A stretch of DNA of 64,000 nt, taken from contig JAZARR010000234.1 of assembly GCA_037389465.1 (NCBI GenBank), positions 124,001-188,000 on the forward strand, written 5' to 3'. A model generated the notes under the pieces. It was not told the DNA's origin. It made no database searches and saw only the letters and a list, made by a program, of their open reading frames with translations. Every line of letters starts with the position of its first letter. The stretch's first letter is position 1. Shown here piece by piece: positions 37,649 to 47,964 of the stretch. The stretch comes from Baylisascaris procyonis. Lineage: Eukaryota; Nematoda; Chromadorea; Rhabditida; Ascarididae. The translations under genes and the position numbers were made by a program.

Positions 37649-39925
37649 AAAGGAACGTATCATTTTCGATCTACGTTATTTCGATAGGCATTCCGGATGA
37701 TAATTTGTTATGCGTATTTTAGATCGTTCTTTGTTATAAAATCTCGTTATGATTATTTTTAAGTTACTGCGATTGCCTTCAATGTTTTGGCAAGGATTTG
37801 TTTTCTTATTTTTGGTTGTCGACCTGGAATTGTATGTGGGCTACGACGTTTAGGGGGGGGGGGGAAGGGTGGTGATGGAAATACTTGCCTTCCGTGCTAA
37901 AATAGACACAGGTTGCATACTCACTGCGTCAAAAAGTGACTGCTCAGATCTGATGAAAGCATATTTTAGAGGGATAACGATAAGGCAATTTGAAGTGTTA
38001 AACCATATGTGATGTGACTGTGATTTTTATGTGTTTTTCATCAGATTTGATGTTGTGGGTATTTGTTCGTATGGTAAATTTTGAGAAGGAAGCGGGCAAT
38101 AAAGCATTTTTATAAAGGTATGATGTTATTTATTCACTTAATGAAGTGTCGTTGATCCGAGCCCAAGTTTACTTCAATCGGAGTTTAACGCATGACCATA
38201 CGAGAACAGGTTGAGCCCGGTCTTTGTTGGGTAGCTGCATTTTGCTCATCTGGATCCTGCGCCGGGTTGAACGGCATTGTCTGTAATCGTGAGCAAAGTG
38301 CGGTCGCGTTTCTATTCATAGCGTAACGACATCCACTCACCCTTTCAGCTTTTCAAGCTGCAATTTTGTGATTGTGCTTAGTTGCAAGAACATACGCATG
38401 GATTAGTGAATTCCGTATTTTCTGGAAATGTGTAGAAAGCATACGCTACAGCTGCAAGATTTCATTGGATCGTTAGTGGAAACAGGACTTGTGTTCAGTA
38501 GAGGGGAGAATTGGAAGATGTTTATTTAGTAATCAGAGGCAAAGGAATCTGGATGACTGAGGAGGGTTCGGCAAAGTTTGGTTTTGTGCGGGCAAATAGG
38601 CTGCAAGGCTAGGAGGTGAAATTTGAACACGGTTTTATGCAAAGCAGAATAAACTGTAGATAAGCAGTATGTCGAGATATGACTTTTCCTTGTTGTAACT
38701 ACGCAACATCAAATTTTTGCCAGTTCATGGGATTATCCCCGTGGCATCCCTGTTCGGCTGAGCTTTGCAGTTGTGCGGTTGTACCGGACGCCGGTCGGGA
38801 CTGTTAAGGGCTTTAGCGTAGAGTTATTGGTATTGGCGTATGGCAGATAGGTCTACTCTAGCTATTTGATTTGAAGCATATAAACCTTGCTTTTATTTTA
38901 TTGTTATTGTTGCAAATGGAAGTCTTTTATTATTATTTTATTATTGTTATCTTAGTGCGGTTCACACATAAAAAAGTGTAATACCCATTCTTCTGGTCTT
39001 TCTTTCAGAATGCACAAGTTCATTCGGACCCTTTCCGGGTTATGTCATTTCAATTCTGTTGCTTGTACTTGAGTATAGGTATAAGTAGTAACACTACCAT
39101 TATGCAGAACCTGAATCAAATCCGTCAACGAAACAAATGACGAGATTCGAAGGGATTCGCCCATAGAGAAAGCTTTCAAAAATACGTTACAAGATATATG
39201 CAAATGCGGTGATGAATCTATAATTTCCAGTGCCATTATGGAGACTTGAGAAACCGATAGCCATCGATGCTTCCTTTAGCTCAGGTGTAACTCCTGAATC
39301 CAGTGATTTTGATGACATATTAATCAGCGAAGTGAAAAAAACAGTTTGAGATTGCGGATAAAACCTAATCTACAGAGGGTAAGGGAGTCTGTGGCGCGGT
39401 CATGCGCTCCTGTGACCCTGGGCCATGCAGAGGGCCGCAAATTCTTCTACCTCAACCTGTAGGCGTTTATGAGAGGAGGGCAATACGTTCAGCTTATGAG
39501 CAGGTTTTTAATATATCGAAGTTGGTGCATTTGCTGTATCTTGCAACGCGAAACCACACTATGAAAACAGTGATGTTGACGCAGAGACCGTGAGGTGGCT
39601 ACCTATTGTTCTTAGTGGCAGGAAAGGGGAAAAGTTTGTGTAAGGCATCGGTTGCATTGTGCCTGATAGATGCCATGTTGGTGGTAGTAGGACACTTGCG
39701 CCGTATGAATTACGCAAGGTTAACTTACACATATTTTCATGCAATGAAGAATAGACTAACGTGTCTACCCGCATATCTTTGGTGCTGAATTATGAACAGA
39801 GTGTTTCGTTAACGGATTTCACAAATTTTTTTATGATGACAGATGAGTGTTGCATGCACTGATTACAGCAGAACGGTCTTTGCGTACAAAACAAACCGAT
39901 TGCAACGATCTTTGTTGGTATCCCA

Positions 39926-41277
39926 TCCCCGGGCATTTTGACGGAGATAAGGGGAGGGGTGGTTTCTGCCATAATGCCTCTCCCCTATTCCCTTCTGAAA
40001 GTGGGATCCTATAAAAGCTTTCGCTAGGTGAAAAAGATAAAGTTTATTCATAGATATGATTGATCTGTTTTATGGCGGAAAGAGATGATTTCCGCGTCTT
40101 CGGCTCAGATCAGCCTTTATCAGGGCTCAGGTCTGATAGGGTACAGGTAGGAAATGTAGGAGAGGATTCAGGCAAACTTTTCTTGTGTTCGAGTAAATAG
40201 ATTGCAAGAGGTGTAGTAATATTTATAAAGCTACAGTAGGCCGTGAAATAGTAGCACACCTAAGTGTGGTTTGAAAAAGTTTGACCACTGCAAACCAACA
40301 GGAAAGTCGCAGATGGCCGTTGAAATAAATCTTTCCCCTTTGGCTGCTCGCCAAAATTTTTGTGAGGAACAATGACATAGTTGCAGTTTTTGATTTGAGT
40401 TCTTTCCATTATTTAGAGAAGGCATTCATCGATGAGCTTTCCTCAGAGGTCAGATGAGCTCGAGCTACATTTCTAAGCTCGGGATATGTTTTTTCGCATT
40501 TTCTCGAATTTTGGATACTTTGTTATGGAATATTTCACGTCAGGTAAGATCGCGGGAAATTTTTACCCACCACCACGTTGTGCTCGTAGGTTGAATCTGT
40601 TGAATTAAGCAGCTAAAGGACTGCTGTCATTAGCTTTATTAAACCATGTAGCAGGTATGCATCTTTATCCCGTCATATATAGTGGTGTTTTTCATTTCGC
40701 GGGTCCGTTCATAAATTTAATGTGGTTTATTTTGCTATGAAACCATTCTAGTATTAGCTCTTTTCAAATATTGGTTTAAATATTGGTTGTTTTTTTTTTT
40801 ATTTATAGCGCTTAGAGTTCGCATTATTCAGACTAAATTTTACTTTTCGATACTTGAAAGATTGTATTTTTTACTTACTTGAGACTAAGTTGCTTCTATG
40901 TGAACACAAATGTCCTACTTACTTACTTTAATTAAGAAAATATGTCGTTTGTTCTTCTTAAATTTTCTCTTCTATTTCAACGTCATGAGCTGAGATCAAC
41001 GGCGTAACCTAAAATTGATGGAGGATGGGTAGGGGAGGGGGATAGGAATTAGAGGAATGGGGAAGTAGCGCAGTTCCCATCAAACAACTACTATTTCGAA
41101 TCCATTGGCCGGGTATTTCAATATTTAATCTGAAGTTACATATAGTGAGCATTATTTTTTCATCTACTTTACTGGTTGGTTTTAATTTTTAACCAAATTT
41201 TCATTGGTTGGATGAAAGAGTTTAGTCGTTCCGCATCTTTGTCTATTTTCTTAATTAACTAGATTAGGCGGTTACCC
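39926..41277. other. 1.35 kb variant-block segment missing from array units
   Basis: The array unit jumps from the equivalent of 39925 (GCAACGA) to the equivalent of 41278 (CTGTGTAT). The segment holds a degenerate relative of the A/B repeats at about 40158-40212, a T run at 40790-40800 followed by an ATTTATAG acceptor-like site, and AT-rich DNA. No convincing gene is visible. The second copy (about 60251-61600) has 9 T in place of 11. Confidence 0.7.
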
Positions 41278-41407
41278 TACCTGTGTATGTAATAACGTCA
41301 AATATGAGCGTGATATACTTATACAACTGTGCTAGGATGGATGTGCCGTGATATGCTTACGACGGATGAGTAAGGTGTTCCTTCCATGTTTTTAGGTGGT
41401 TTTGTTC

Positions 41408-42026
41408 TCGGCTGTCACTATAAAACAACTTATCTACGAGGCACTTTTGTTAAGGTACTTCCTGGATGCCCTCTAGAGATATTAAGCTTCTCGGTCGTTA
41501 TCCTTCATAATGCATGTCTTCATGCGTTTTTTTTTTTTTTTTTTTGAGATGTAATGGAAGTGATTTTTTCTACTTTTACGGCGATAATTATACTCAACAT
41601 GTTCGCTTAAAACGTGGATTGGTCTCCATTAAACTTTGGATATTTACCAACTTCTCTAGCGCTACTGAATGAGCTGATATTTCCATCCGTGCAATGCTGA
41701 AATTTGGTTGCTGGCCATCCATAATTTGGAGGAAACTACCTCAACTCCAAATTAACTGTGAGGATATTAGGAAGCGAAAATCGCTAAGAATTTCTGGAAT
41801 TCAGTGTTGTCAACCGGAAGGGATTTTTAAGTTAACCAAAAATGTTCGCAAAAAAGTACGTAGCCTTTAACCTTGAGGACGGATGAAGGAAAAAAAGGAG
41901 AATGCGTTTGAAGGTTTTAGGATACATGAAAGAATGATGAGGCGTCCGTAAAGTTGATCTTTTCCAGAATATTCATCAGTTATGCCTGTCGCTTATTGTA
42001 GGTAAAGCTCGAAGTGGTGATGCAAG
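41408..42026 (+). promoter_or_regulatory. 5' flank and probable leader of the WDR75-like gene
   Basis: About 620 bp without a convincing reading frame. It contains a 19-T run (41527-41545; 18 T in the second copy) and the acceptor-like CTTTTCCAG ending at 41967, 59 bases before the start codon. In a nematode that could be a trans-splice or leader-intron acceptor. A second acceptor-like CTTATTGTAG ends at 42001. No TATA box can be singled out with confidence in such AT-rich DNA. Confidence 0.35.
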
Positions 42027-42043
42027 ATGACAATTATACCTGA
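42020..42043 (+). promoter_or_regulatory. Seven-codon upstream frame overlapping the WDR75-like start
   Basis: An ATG at 42020 opens a 7-codon frame (MQDDNYT) that ends in TGA at 42041-42043. It overlaps the main start codon (42027) in a different frame. A scanning ribosome would meet it first if the leader includes it. Such an overlapping uORF would be expected to lower translation of the main frame. The second gene copy keeps it at 62342-62365. Confidence 0.4.
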
Positions 42044-44243
42044 ACACAATAGACAAATATTAGCAACGAGTCGCCAAAATGACAACGGGACAATCGATTG
42101 CGTTGTTATTACACCTGACAGTAAGCGTGTTTGTTTGGCTTCTGGTAAACAGGTCACTGTTCATGATGCCGAAACCGGTCGTAGAGAATACATCCTCTCG
42201 GAGGCGTCCAAGATTGTCACCTTATGTTGTAATGATTCTGCAAGGCTAGTCATCTATCTCAGTAATGGAATGCGTGTTGAGCATGACCTCACAACGAATA
42301 CAGCTCTAGAATGTCGAGATTTACATGAACAACACTTGCTGACTGCATTTGAAGACAGTGAATCGAGAGCTATCTATACTGTTTGTGGTGATGAAGGATT
42401 ATGCAAACCGACCATAAAAAAGATTACAATGGATACCGAAAAGGAAATCACAAAGGAATTAATCGGAAGTGAATCATTTAAGATGCCAAGAATCCGAACA
42501 TTAAAACAGCTCACATTAAGTGATCGATTTATGGCCGTTTGTGAAGATCTCTTCGTACGTACCTATATATTTGAGAGTGCAATAATAAGGACCTATAAAT
42601 TTACGGGTAAAGAAGAGTTTAATGGTGTTCGGAGTTGTTTTGTCAATGTGAGAGCATTTCATAATGTTTCACTTGTTGCTACACTGTCATTTGGTCGAGT
42701 TCTTGTTTGGGATAATGTTGTCAAGCAATTAGGAACACCAACACAATGTGTTCATTGGCATAGATTAGCGCCAAGTGTGGTACTTACTCCACAAGGTGCA
42801 ATTATATCAGGTGGAGTAGAGGGGGTTATTGTGAAATATGCAGCTCATGGTTCTCGAACCGGTTCAACCGCCGATTCATTTCTATCCCGACTTGGTGCGG
42901 CTATAAGTCATGTGGAAATATCAGCAGATGGTTCACTTCTTTTAGCCGTTCTTATGGATAATACGGTGGTAATGGTTCTGCTTTCTACGATGGCAGTTTA
43001 TAGTCGTCTAGAAACGTTACAAAGACCAATAGGTATACGGCAATTTGCTCTTACGGTGGACCCATTGATGCCGCATCTTGTCGTGCACAATGGTAGACCT
43101 GGCTGCATACAATGGATTAACCCATGTACGATGATGACAACCGCCATGCTAGATGTAGTCTGTCAAAACTTGCCAGAGGTTATCCAACCTGAACCATCAC
43201 CTGTATTAGCGCCACATATGGATGTATCAGCAGTGGCACTAAGTAAAACTACAATTATGACCGCTGAGCAACGTGTTGGTGACGAAATTGAAGTGCATAT
43301 TGTAAAGTTTTGGCGTCGTAATGCAGTTGACTTGACATCACTGGAGTTCAGCACCACATATGAGAGCAGTATTCGTTTTGCAAGATCGAGCGATACTTCC
43401 GATTATATATTCGTGAGTATTGATACAGCGAATAAATTAGTCCTATGGGAGAGATATATCGATGAAGAGTATCCGAGATGGACACCAGTACAAAGTGCTG
43501 ATTGGAAAGGTTTACCTATAATGGCTGCATCACAGATTTGTGATGATGCTCTTGCTACGATACATGAATGGGATAGCAAATGTGACAGGCGATCGACGTT
43601 AGTCGTTTGGCGTTTGGCAAGTAGACAACGAATCCGTGAAGAGTTGTTCTATGATTCGATAAATAAATTAAATGCAGTGGAATGGTGTGCACCTCCACGG
43701 CAGCATATACTCATTGCGTGTTCGGCGACAGAAGTACTTGCATTCGATACACATACTTTAGTGTTCAAATGGAGTGCCCTTCATGCTAATCTTATGCTTG
43801 GAATGTGTGCTAATAGCTCAATTGCTTATGATGGTGCTGAGATGATTGTATTTGACGAGGAGATTGGTATCGAAAGATGTACGTTGGAATTACACGATAA
43901 AGTTACAAGTTTTGTTGGCACTAATGCTGGCAATCGTTCATCGTTTTTATTAGCGAATCCAGGAGGTTATATTTCATTCGCATGTGAGCATGATGAGAGC
44001 TTGAAGAGAATTGAAGTGAAGAGAAAATGTAGTAAAACAGCTTTTGCGCGTTTATTGGATAGAAGAAGAAACGATGAAGATGGTGGGTGGGTTAATGCAA
44101 ACAGCAAAGTAACGATTGAGGGTAAAGTGGCATTGGATATACTTAAAGGACCATCACATTCGATTGCTCCTGTTCCTAAAATTGCTCTCTCATTTATCGA
44201 GTCTTGCCTATTGCCTCCACTTCCTAACGACGGTACCGAATAG
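42027..44243 (+). CDS. WDR75-like WD-repeat nucleolar protein (Nan1/Utp17 family), copy 1
   Basis: A single uninterrupted 738-codon frame. The length is somewhat below the usual 800-900 residues of WDR75/Nan1 but the start aligns with the family N-terminus. Diagnostic stretches recalled from this family: an HWH motif at about 243-245 followed by a GG-x-E-x-V blade (about 262-269), SRLGAAISHVEIS then DNT (about 287-313), a VDP...NGRPG segment (about 344-359), LVLWE at 471-475, LVVWR at 525-529, and a C-terminal GPSHSIAP...FIESCLLPPL element (about 708-732). Two beta-propellers are expected. Family role: a t-UTP component of the small-subunit processome in the nucleolus, needed for pre-rRNA transcription and 18S maturation. 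Odd points are the complete lack of introns and a second identical-looking copy 20.3 kb away. There is no A-rich tail after the stop to support a retrogene. I am fairly sure of the family; orthology is inferred by eye. Confidence 0.85.
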   Translation: MTIIPEHNRQILATSRQNDNGTIDCVVITPDSKRVCLASGKQVTVHDAETGRREYILSEASKIVTLCCNDSARLVIYLSNGMRVEHDLTTNTALECRDLHEQHLLTAFEDSESRAIYTVCGDEGLCKPTIKKITMDTEKEITKELIGSESFKMPRIRTLKQLTLSDRFMAVCEDLFVRTYIFESAIIRTYKFTGKEEFNGVRSCFVNVRAFHNVSLVATLSFGRVLVWDNVVKQLGTPTQCVHWHRLAPSVVLTPQGAIISGGVEGVIVKYAAHGSRTGSTADSFLSRLGAAISHVEISADGSLLLAVLMDNTVVMVLLSTMAVYSRLETLQRPIGIRQFALTVDPLMPHLVVHNGRPGCIQWINPCTMMTTAMLDVVCQNLPEVIQPEPSPVLAPHMDVSAVALSKTTIMTAEQRVGDEIEVHIVKFWRRNAVDLTSLEFSTTYESSIRFARSSDTSDYIFVSIDTANKLVLWERYIDEEYPRWTPVQSADWKGLPIMAASQICDDALATIHEWDSKCDRRSTLVVWRLASRQRIREELFYDSINKLNAVEWCAPPRQHILIACSATEVLAFDTHTLVFKWSALHANLMLGMCANSSIAYDGAEMIVFDEEIGIERCTLELHDKVTSFVGTNAGNRSSFLLANPGGYISFACEHDESLKRIEVKRKCSKTAFARLLDRRRNDEDGGWVNANSKVTIEGKVALDILKGPSHSIAPVPKIALSFIESCLLPPLPNDGTE

Positions 44244-44483
44244 GCTCATTGCGCCTTGTTGTTAATGTTATTGTTTTTCTAATATATAATTGTTGTTGCT
44301 GTTGTGAGAAGAGATCTTTTTTTGAATCGATGCAAAACCAGTTGCAATTCAACATACCCATGTTGGTGAACAATTAATTTTCCATATCTCAAAAACTATT
44401 CATTTTGGCCTTTCAAGTTCCCTGTTTTTCCGTTGACGAAATCTTGAGCTGATAGCAACCGCAAATGTTGAAATATCGCAACT
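44244..44483 (+). other. 3' flank of the WDR75-like gene
   Basis: AT-rich DNA after the TAG stop, with TTGTTG steps and no AATAAA close to the stop; AATATATAA at about 44280 is the nearest poly(A)-signal-like string. No further gene is visible here. Confidence 0.4.
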
Positions 44484-44806
44484 GGAGGGGAGTAGGGTGG
44501 GGAAAGGGTGGGAGTGGGGTGGGAAAAGGGTGGGAGTGGGGTGGGGAAAGGGTAGGAGTGGGGTGGGGAAAGGGTAGGAGTGGGATGGGGAAAGGATAGG
44601 AGTGAGGTGGGGAAAGGGTAGGAGTGGGGTGGGGAAAGGGTAGGAGTGGGGTGGGGGAAGGGTAGGAGTGGGATGGGGGAAAGGGTAGGAGTGGGGTGGA
44701 GGAAGGGTAGGAGTGGGATGGGGAAAGGGTAAGAGTGGGATGGGGAAAGGGTAGGGGTGGGGTGGGGAAAGGGTAGGAGTGGAGTGGGGAAAGGGTAGGG
44801 GTGGGA
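44484..44806. repeat. G-rich 22-bp minisatellite
   Basis: About 14-15 imperfect copies of a 22-bp unit, AGTGGGGTGGGGAAAGGGTAGG, with G runs of three to five separated by A/T. Variants include GGGTGGG, GGATAGG and an occasional extra G. On the + strand every unit has four G runs, so it can form G-quadruplexes. Since 22 is not a multiple of 3, a frame through the minus strand cycles every 66 bases and yields a 157-codon open stretch of Pro/His/Ser/Leu, which is an artefact. It sits 240 bp beyond the gene's stop. Confidence 0.95.
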
Positions 44807-45990
44807 CAAAAAAGAACTTAAAGGCTCAGCAGTTTTCGTAAACGGACATGTGTTCATTGACACCGTCATCCGCTGTTTTTCTTTCGTATATAATTCGTAG
44901 ATTTTACTTGTTACTTCAATAGGGCGTATATTTGAGCAATGTTTTAAAACTTTTGGGCATTTTATGGCGGAAGTATTGTGCGTTTTTCTTTATTATTTAT
45001 CGTTATACGTTATGTTGTTGTTATTTTTTTTCAAAATTCTTTCCCTTATAGTTCTCTTTCTATGATTCTTTTCAATTCTAGCAATGTTTTTCATTTTAAG
45101 CTTGTAAGCTTTCCCGTCAAGGTTTAATTATAAATTAAATAAGCTATTCGGTACCTCTGTTAGGTGAGCAGTGAGGTGAAGTGAATGGCAATCCTCCGCA
45201 TCGCAACCGTTCCATCCCTCTTCTTTCCCAAATGCAGGCAATTGTGACAACGATCGCCTTTCATATATTCCACTGATACACTTCGGATGTCATCTTTATA
45301 AGTGGGGAGACAACTTTAGAGAATTCCTTCACGCGATGCTTTGCATTATGTTTCTGAGAGTGCTTCTCAGCACAATGTGAAAAATAAAATTGGATTGCTA
45401 CGATCGTCGGGTTGAAAACTAAGGGCAACAGATGGACTTTGAAGCTAAAAGCAACAGATGGACCCAACATGACTGTAGAAATAGGCCACTGACATATAAG
45501 GCATCTAATGAACGGCGACCTAACCAAAAGCCTAGCAAATATGCTTCTAAACAAAAACTCGATAAAATACCACTCATGGATGACGACATTTTATTGAATT
45601 TCCTGTAAGGTATGTTCTATCTATTTTGAGGTTCTTTTTTAATCTTGTTAATAAGTTTACATAGAGTCATCAGTGAGCGAGTAATACTTTTGTCACCTAA
45701 CCATGCGTAAGTTTTTCCTTTATATTTGTGACCATTGCGTTTATAGCCGAGATGCAGTCGAATTCCGAAATTCCATCCTATTCATTGGTCCATCGAATTT
45801 TTGTAAAATGTTACAGTGAACTAGGCAAGACAGATTTCCATATGAAAGCTGAAAAAAGAATAAGAAATAAAAACCATATCAGGAGTGTGTATATTTTTGT
45901 ATGCCGCATTATTTCTTCTATTAGTATTTTATGACGCGGGATCAATCACAGTGGTAACAAACATCAGCTGATATTAGCAAGTGTGGATTC
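44807..45990. other. Single-copy AT-rich DNA, no supported gene
   Basis: T-rich stretches and short frames only. A minus-strand frame at 45261-45554 (97 codons) and a plus frame at 45728-45934 (68 codons, following a TTTATAG acceptor-like site) are the longest. Neither has a recognisable motif, and I do not call them. Confidence 0.4.
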
Positions 45991-46017
45991 GTAATGTAAT
46001 GCGCAATGATTTTGCAG

Positions 46018-46115
46018 TTTCTACGAAGGTGGGTCGATCCGGCGATCGGAAATTGACAGAGACTTCCATTGGCGGAAAACTGATCGACCACGGAAAGCAA
46101 ATTCATCGAACATAG
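46018..46115 (+). other. Candidate terminal exon (unrecognised)
   Basis: After a good acceptor (TTTTGCAG ending 46017) a frame of 31 codons (STKVGRSGDRKLTETSIG...) runs to TAG at 46113-46115. It has a mixed, non-repetitive composition. No partner exon in matching phase could be fixed, so this is only a lead. Confidence 0.2.
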
Positions 46116-46691
46116 AGAGGTTGGGAAAATGATTTGCTTTATTTACTTTCTAGACAGTGCGCAGTTTAGTCGAAGTATAGACATCTCATGATATGATAAA
46201 CTAGCTAATGATAAGGTTGAGTGTCGAGGATATTCCAACTCGCCTAAAGGTGTAGTTTTGATATGACTAGAGCGGATGTTTCTATTAGTTCGCAGAAAGG
46301 TGGAAGAAATATTTCATGATGATCAGCAAACGTAGAAAAAAACCGTTTGAATAGAAAATCACTTGGTAGGATGCGTTGTCTAAGCGGCACTTAGATACCC
46401 GACTTCCGTTTGCCTCGAAAAATCCCTAAAAAGGAGAGGGCTTTTCTCTACGTACATTATAACAAATCATGCAGTTTTCTCAAAAAGCTGTTAGAAAACT
46501 TCAGTTAAATTTTGAAGTGTGATTTCTTTGTTCAGTGAAGATTAGTTGGATCTTTTCACGGAATACTTTATCTAAATAACCAGGGTCTTAGAAAATATTT
46601 TATTGAGTTGGTTAAAGGAAAGGAAAACAAAGAATGTGTGAAAGTAGGCGATGATGCAATTCGACGTTTGGATATGGTTCCTTATTGATCA

Positions 46692-46750
46692 ATGGACAAC
46701 ATGAACGCATCGCAATCCTTCAACCGCTTTGCCCGCCGCCATCAGAAAAG
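46692..46750 (+). other. Candidate first exon (unrecognised)
   Basis: ATG at 46692 opens a frame reading MDNMNASQSFNRFARRHQK that reaches AAAAG|GTATTT at 46750/46751, a possible donor. The stretch is GC-richer than its surroundings. The next acceptor in phase is not clear. Confidence 0.18.
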
Positions 46751-47887
46751 GTATTTAGTATATTCCTGTTCGTACTTTTTATGTGATCTTTCATATAAGG
46801 CGACTGGAAAGGCTGCTTTTTTCCGATGCTCTCTTTAGGATGAGTAGTAAAATCTACATTCTTTCTTAGTTTAATGATGGAATATTGAGAGACTGAGCTC
46901 TAGATAGAGCAAGTTTTACATGACTTTTGAAAACACTTGAACTAATCAAGGCTTCATAGAAACGCATAGAACAAGGTTCCGACAAAGAAAACGAGTGTGC
47001 ATAAGTCTGTCTTTAGAGTGGAGTGAAGAAAAGATGACAAGAGAAGTCGTTGGAGTAATAAATGGGAAGCGGGGGAAAGAATGGGAAGTAAGTAAAATGT
47101 TGGGAAAAATGTTTTCTAAGAAAATATTCGATAAGCGTTTTGATTCAAATGACAGTTTTCGTATTAAACCTTCATATGTTCAAATCTTGGGCCTGCGCAT
47201 TTTTTCCCTACTTTCTTTTTTCTTCTCAGATTTTGCCCACATTCTCTTAGGCACTTTTTTAAACACTTTCTCTAGCATTTCTTGTGTCTTTCGCCTCTAT
47301 TCTACTACTTTTATTTTATTTTTTTATTTTCTTGTTTTTTTTTTCTCATGCTGCTTACTGTTAATTTCATCCGTTTTTCTTTTCCTTTTTTCACCACCTT
47401 CCATCCTTCTTCTCACGTCTCTGACCATTGTTCCGATGTTTTTTACAAATAGGTTATTTTTTAGACCGAATTTGATGTTTTCATCGTCGACGAATGCGCG
47501 TAGAGATTTGCCTTGAAACTATTAAAAATAAAATTCAATCTTCCCATTGCTTTTTTCTCAAAGAAATGCAATAATTTGTGATTTTATTCAAGACATGGTC
47601 GCATTATTTTTTTTTTTTGAAGTTTTGTGGAAAGACCTTTGATTAGAATATATTCTATGTGCTAGCCGTTCTTTAAAGTTATCCTTCAGACGTTCTGAGA
47701 TAAAGAGATTACGCCTTTTATTCCATAGTCTCTGTTTTGTTTCATTCTCTTGCACTTCTGTTTGTTTACTGAATTTGGCGGCCTAAATATTTCGGATGCA
47801 AATGAGATTTTTTTAGATGTAGGAAGTAAAAAGTGTTATTTAGAGTGTTGATAAACCGCTGGAAATGTAGACAAATGATTATTTCAG
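46751..47887. other. Single-copy DNA, mostly T-rich, no supported gene
   Basis: A plus-strand frame (first ATG 47034, stop ending 47516) has 160 codons. Its second half is almost all Phe/Leu/Ser from a T/C-rich stretch, so I treat it as compositional. Inside it, GAAGTAAGT at 47085-47093 is a textbook donor, and CTGTCTTTAG ending 47016 could be its acceptor; that 71-bp exon would be in doubtful phase with its neighbours. Confidence 0.3.
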
Positions 47888-47964
47888 ATGATCAACTGCC
47901 GCGTGAAGCTAATGGGCACGTCGCATTAGCTGTTCGACAGAACGCTTCTCAACGATTTATATGA
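47888..47964 (+). other. Candidate terminal exon (unrecognised)
   Basis: The acceptor GATTATTTCAG ends at 47887. After two bases a frame of 24 codons (DQLPREANGHVALAVRQNAS...) runs to TGA at 47962-47964. Codon composition looks protein-like and differs from the AT-rich surroundings. It could be the 3' end of a plus-strand gene whose other exons lie between 46.0 and 47.9 kb, but the phases could not be joined. Confidence 0.25.

Larger units (their letters stand above)
35105..41407. repeat. Variant block 1: diverged, longer form of the unit, 5' of the WDR75-like gene
   Basis: It starts as an ordinary unit and stays array-like to 35380. It then continues as a recognisable but diverged relative (roughly a few percent different by eye) with several block-specific segments. 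Homology to the unit returns at 35737-36826 and from 37649 to about 39925, and a last patch at 41281-41407 matches the unit near 2118-2243. The gene start follows 620 bp later. Because it is more complete than the array unit, I infer it is nearer the ancestral 5' flank. The copy at 55439-61730 is nearly identical. Confidence 0.85.

Noticed and set aside
38000..38400. 46-codon minus-strand frame across the most conserved GC-richer patch (about 38187-38320), also in every unit
   Set aside because: The patch is strikingly conserved, but so is much of the surrounding noncoding unit. There is no recognisable motif and no upstream support.
44396..44869. 157-codon minus-strand frame rich in Pro, His, Ser and Leu
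   Set aside because: It is produced by the 22-bp minisatellite being read through all three phases; no start context or domain.
46995..47516. 173-codon frame with a very hydrophobic second half
   Set aside because: The Phe/Leu/Ser run comes from a T/C-rich stretch. The first codon is GTG (first ATG 47034), and the composition explains the apparent membrane segments.
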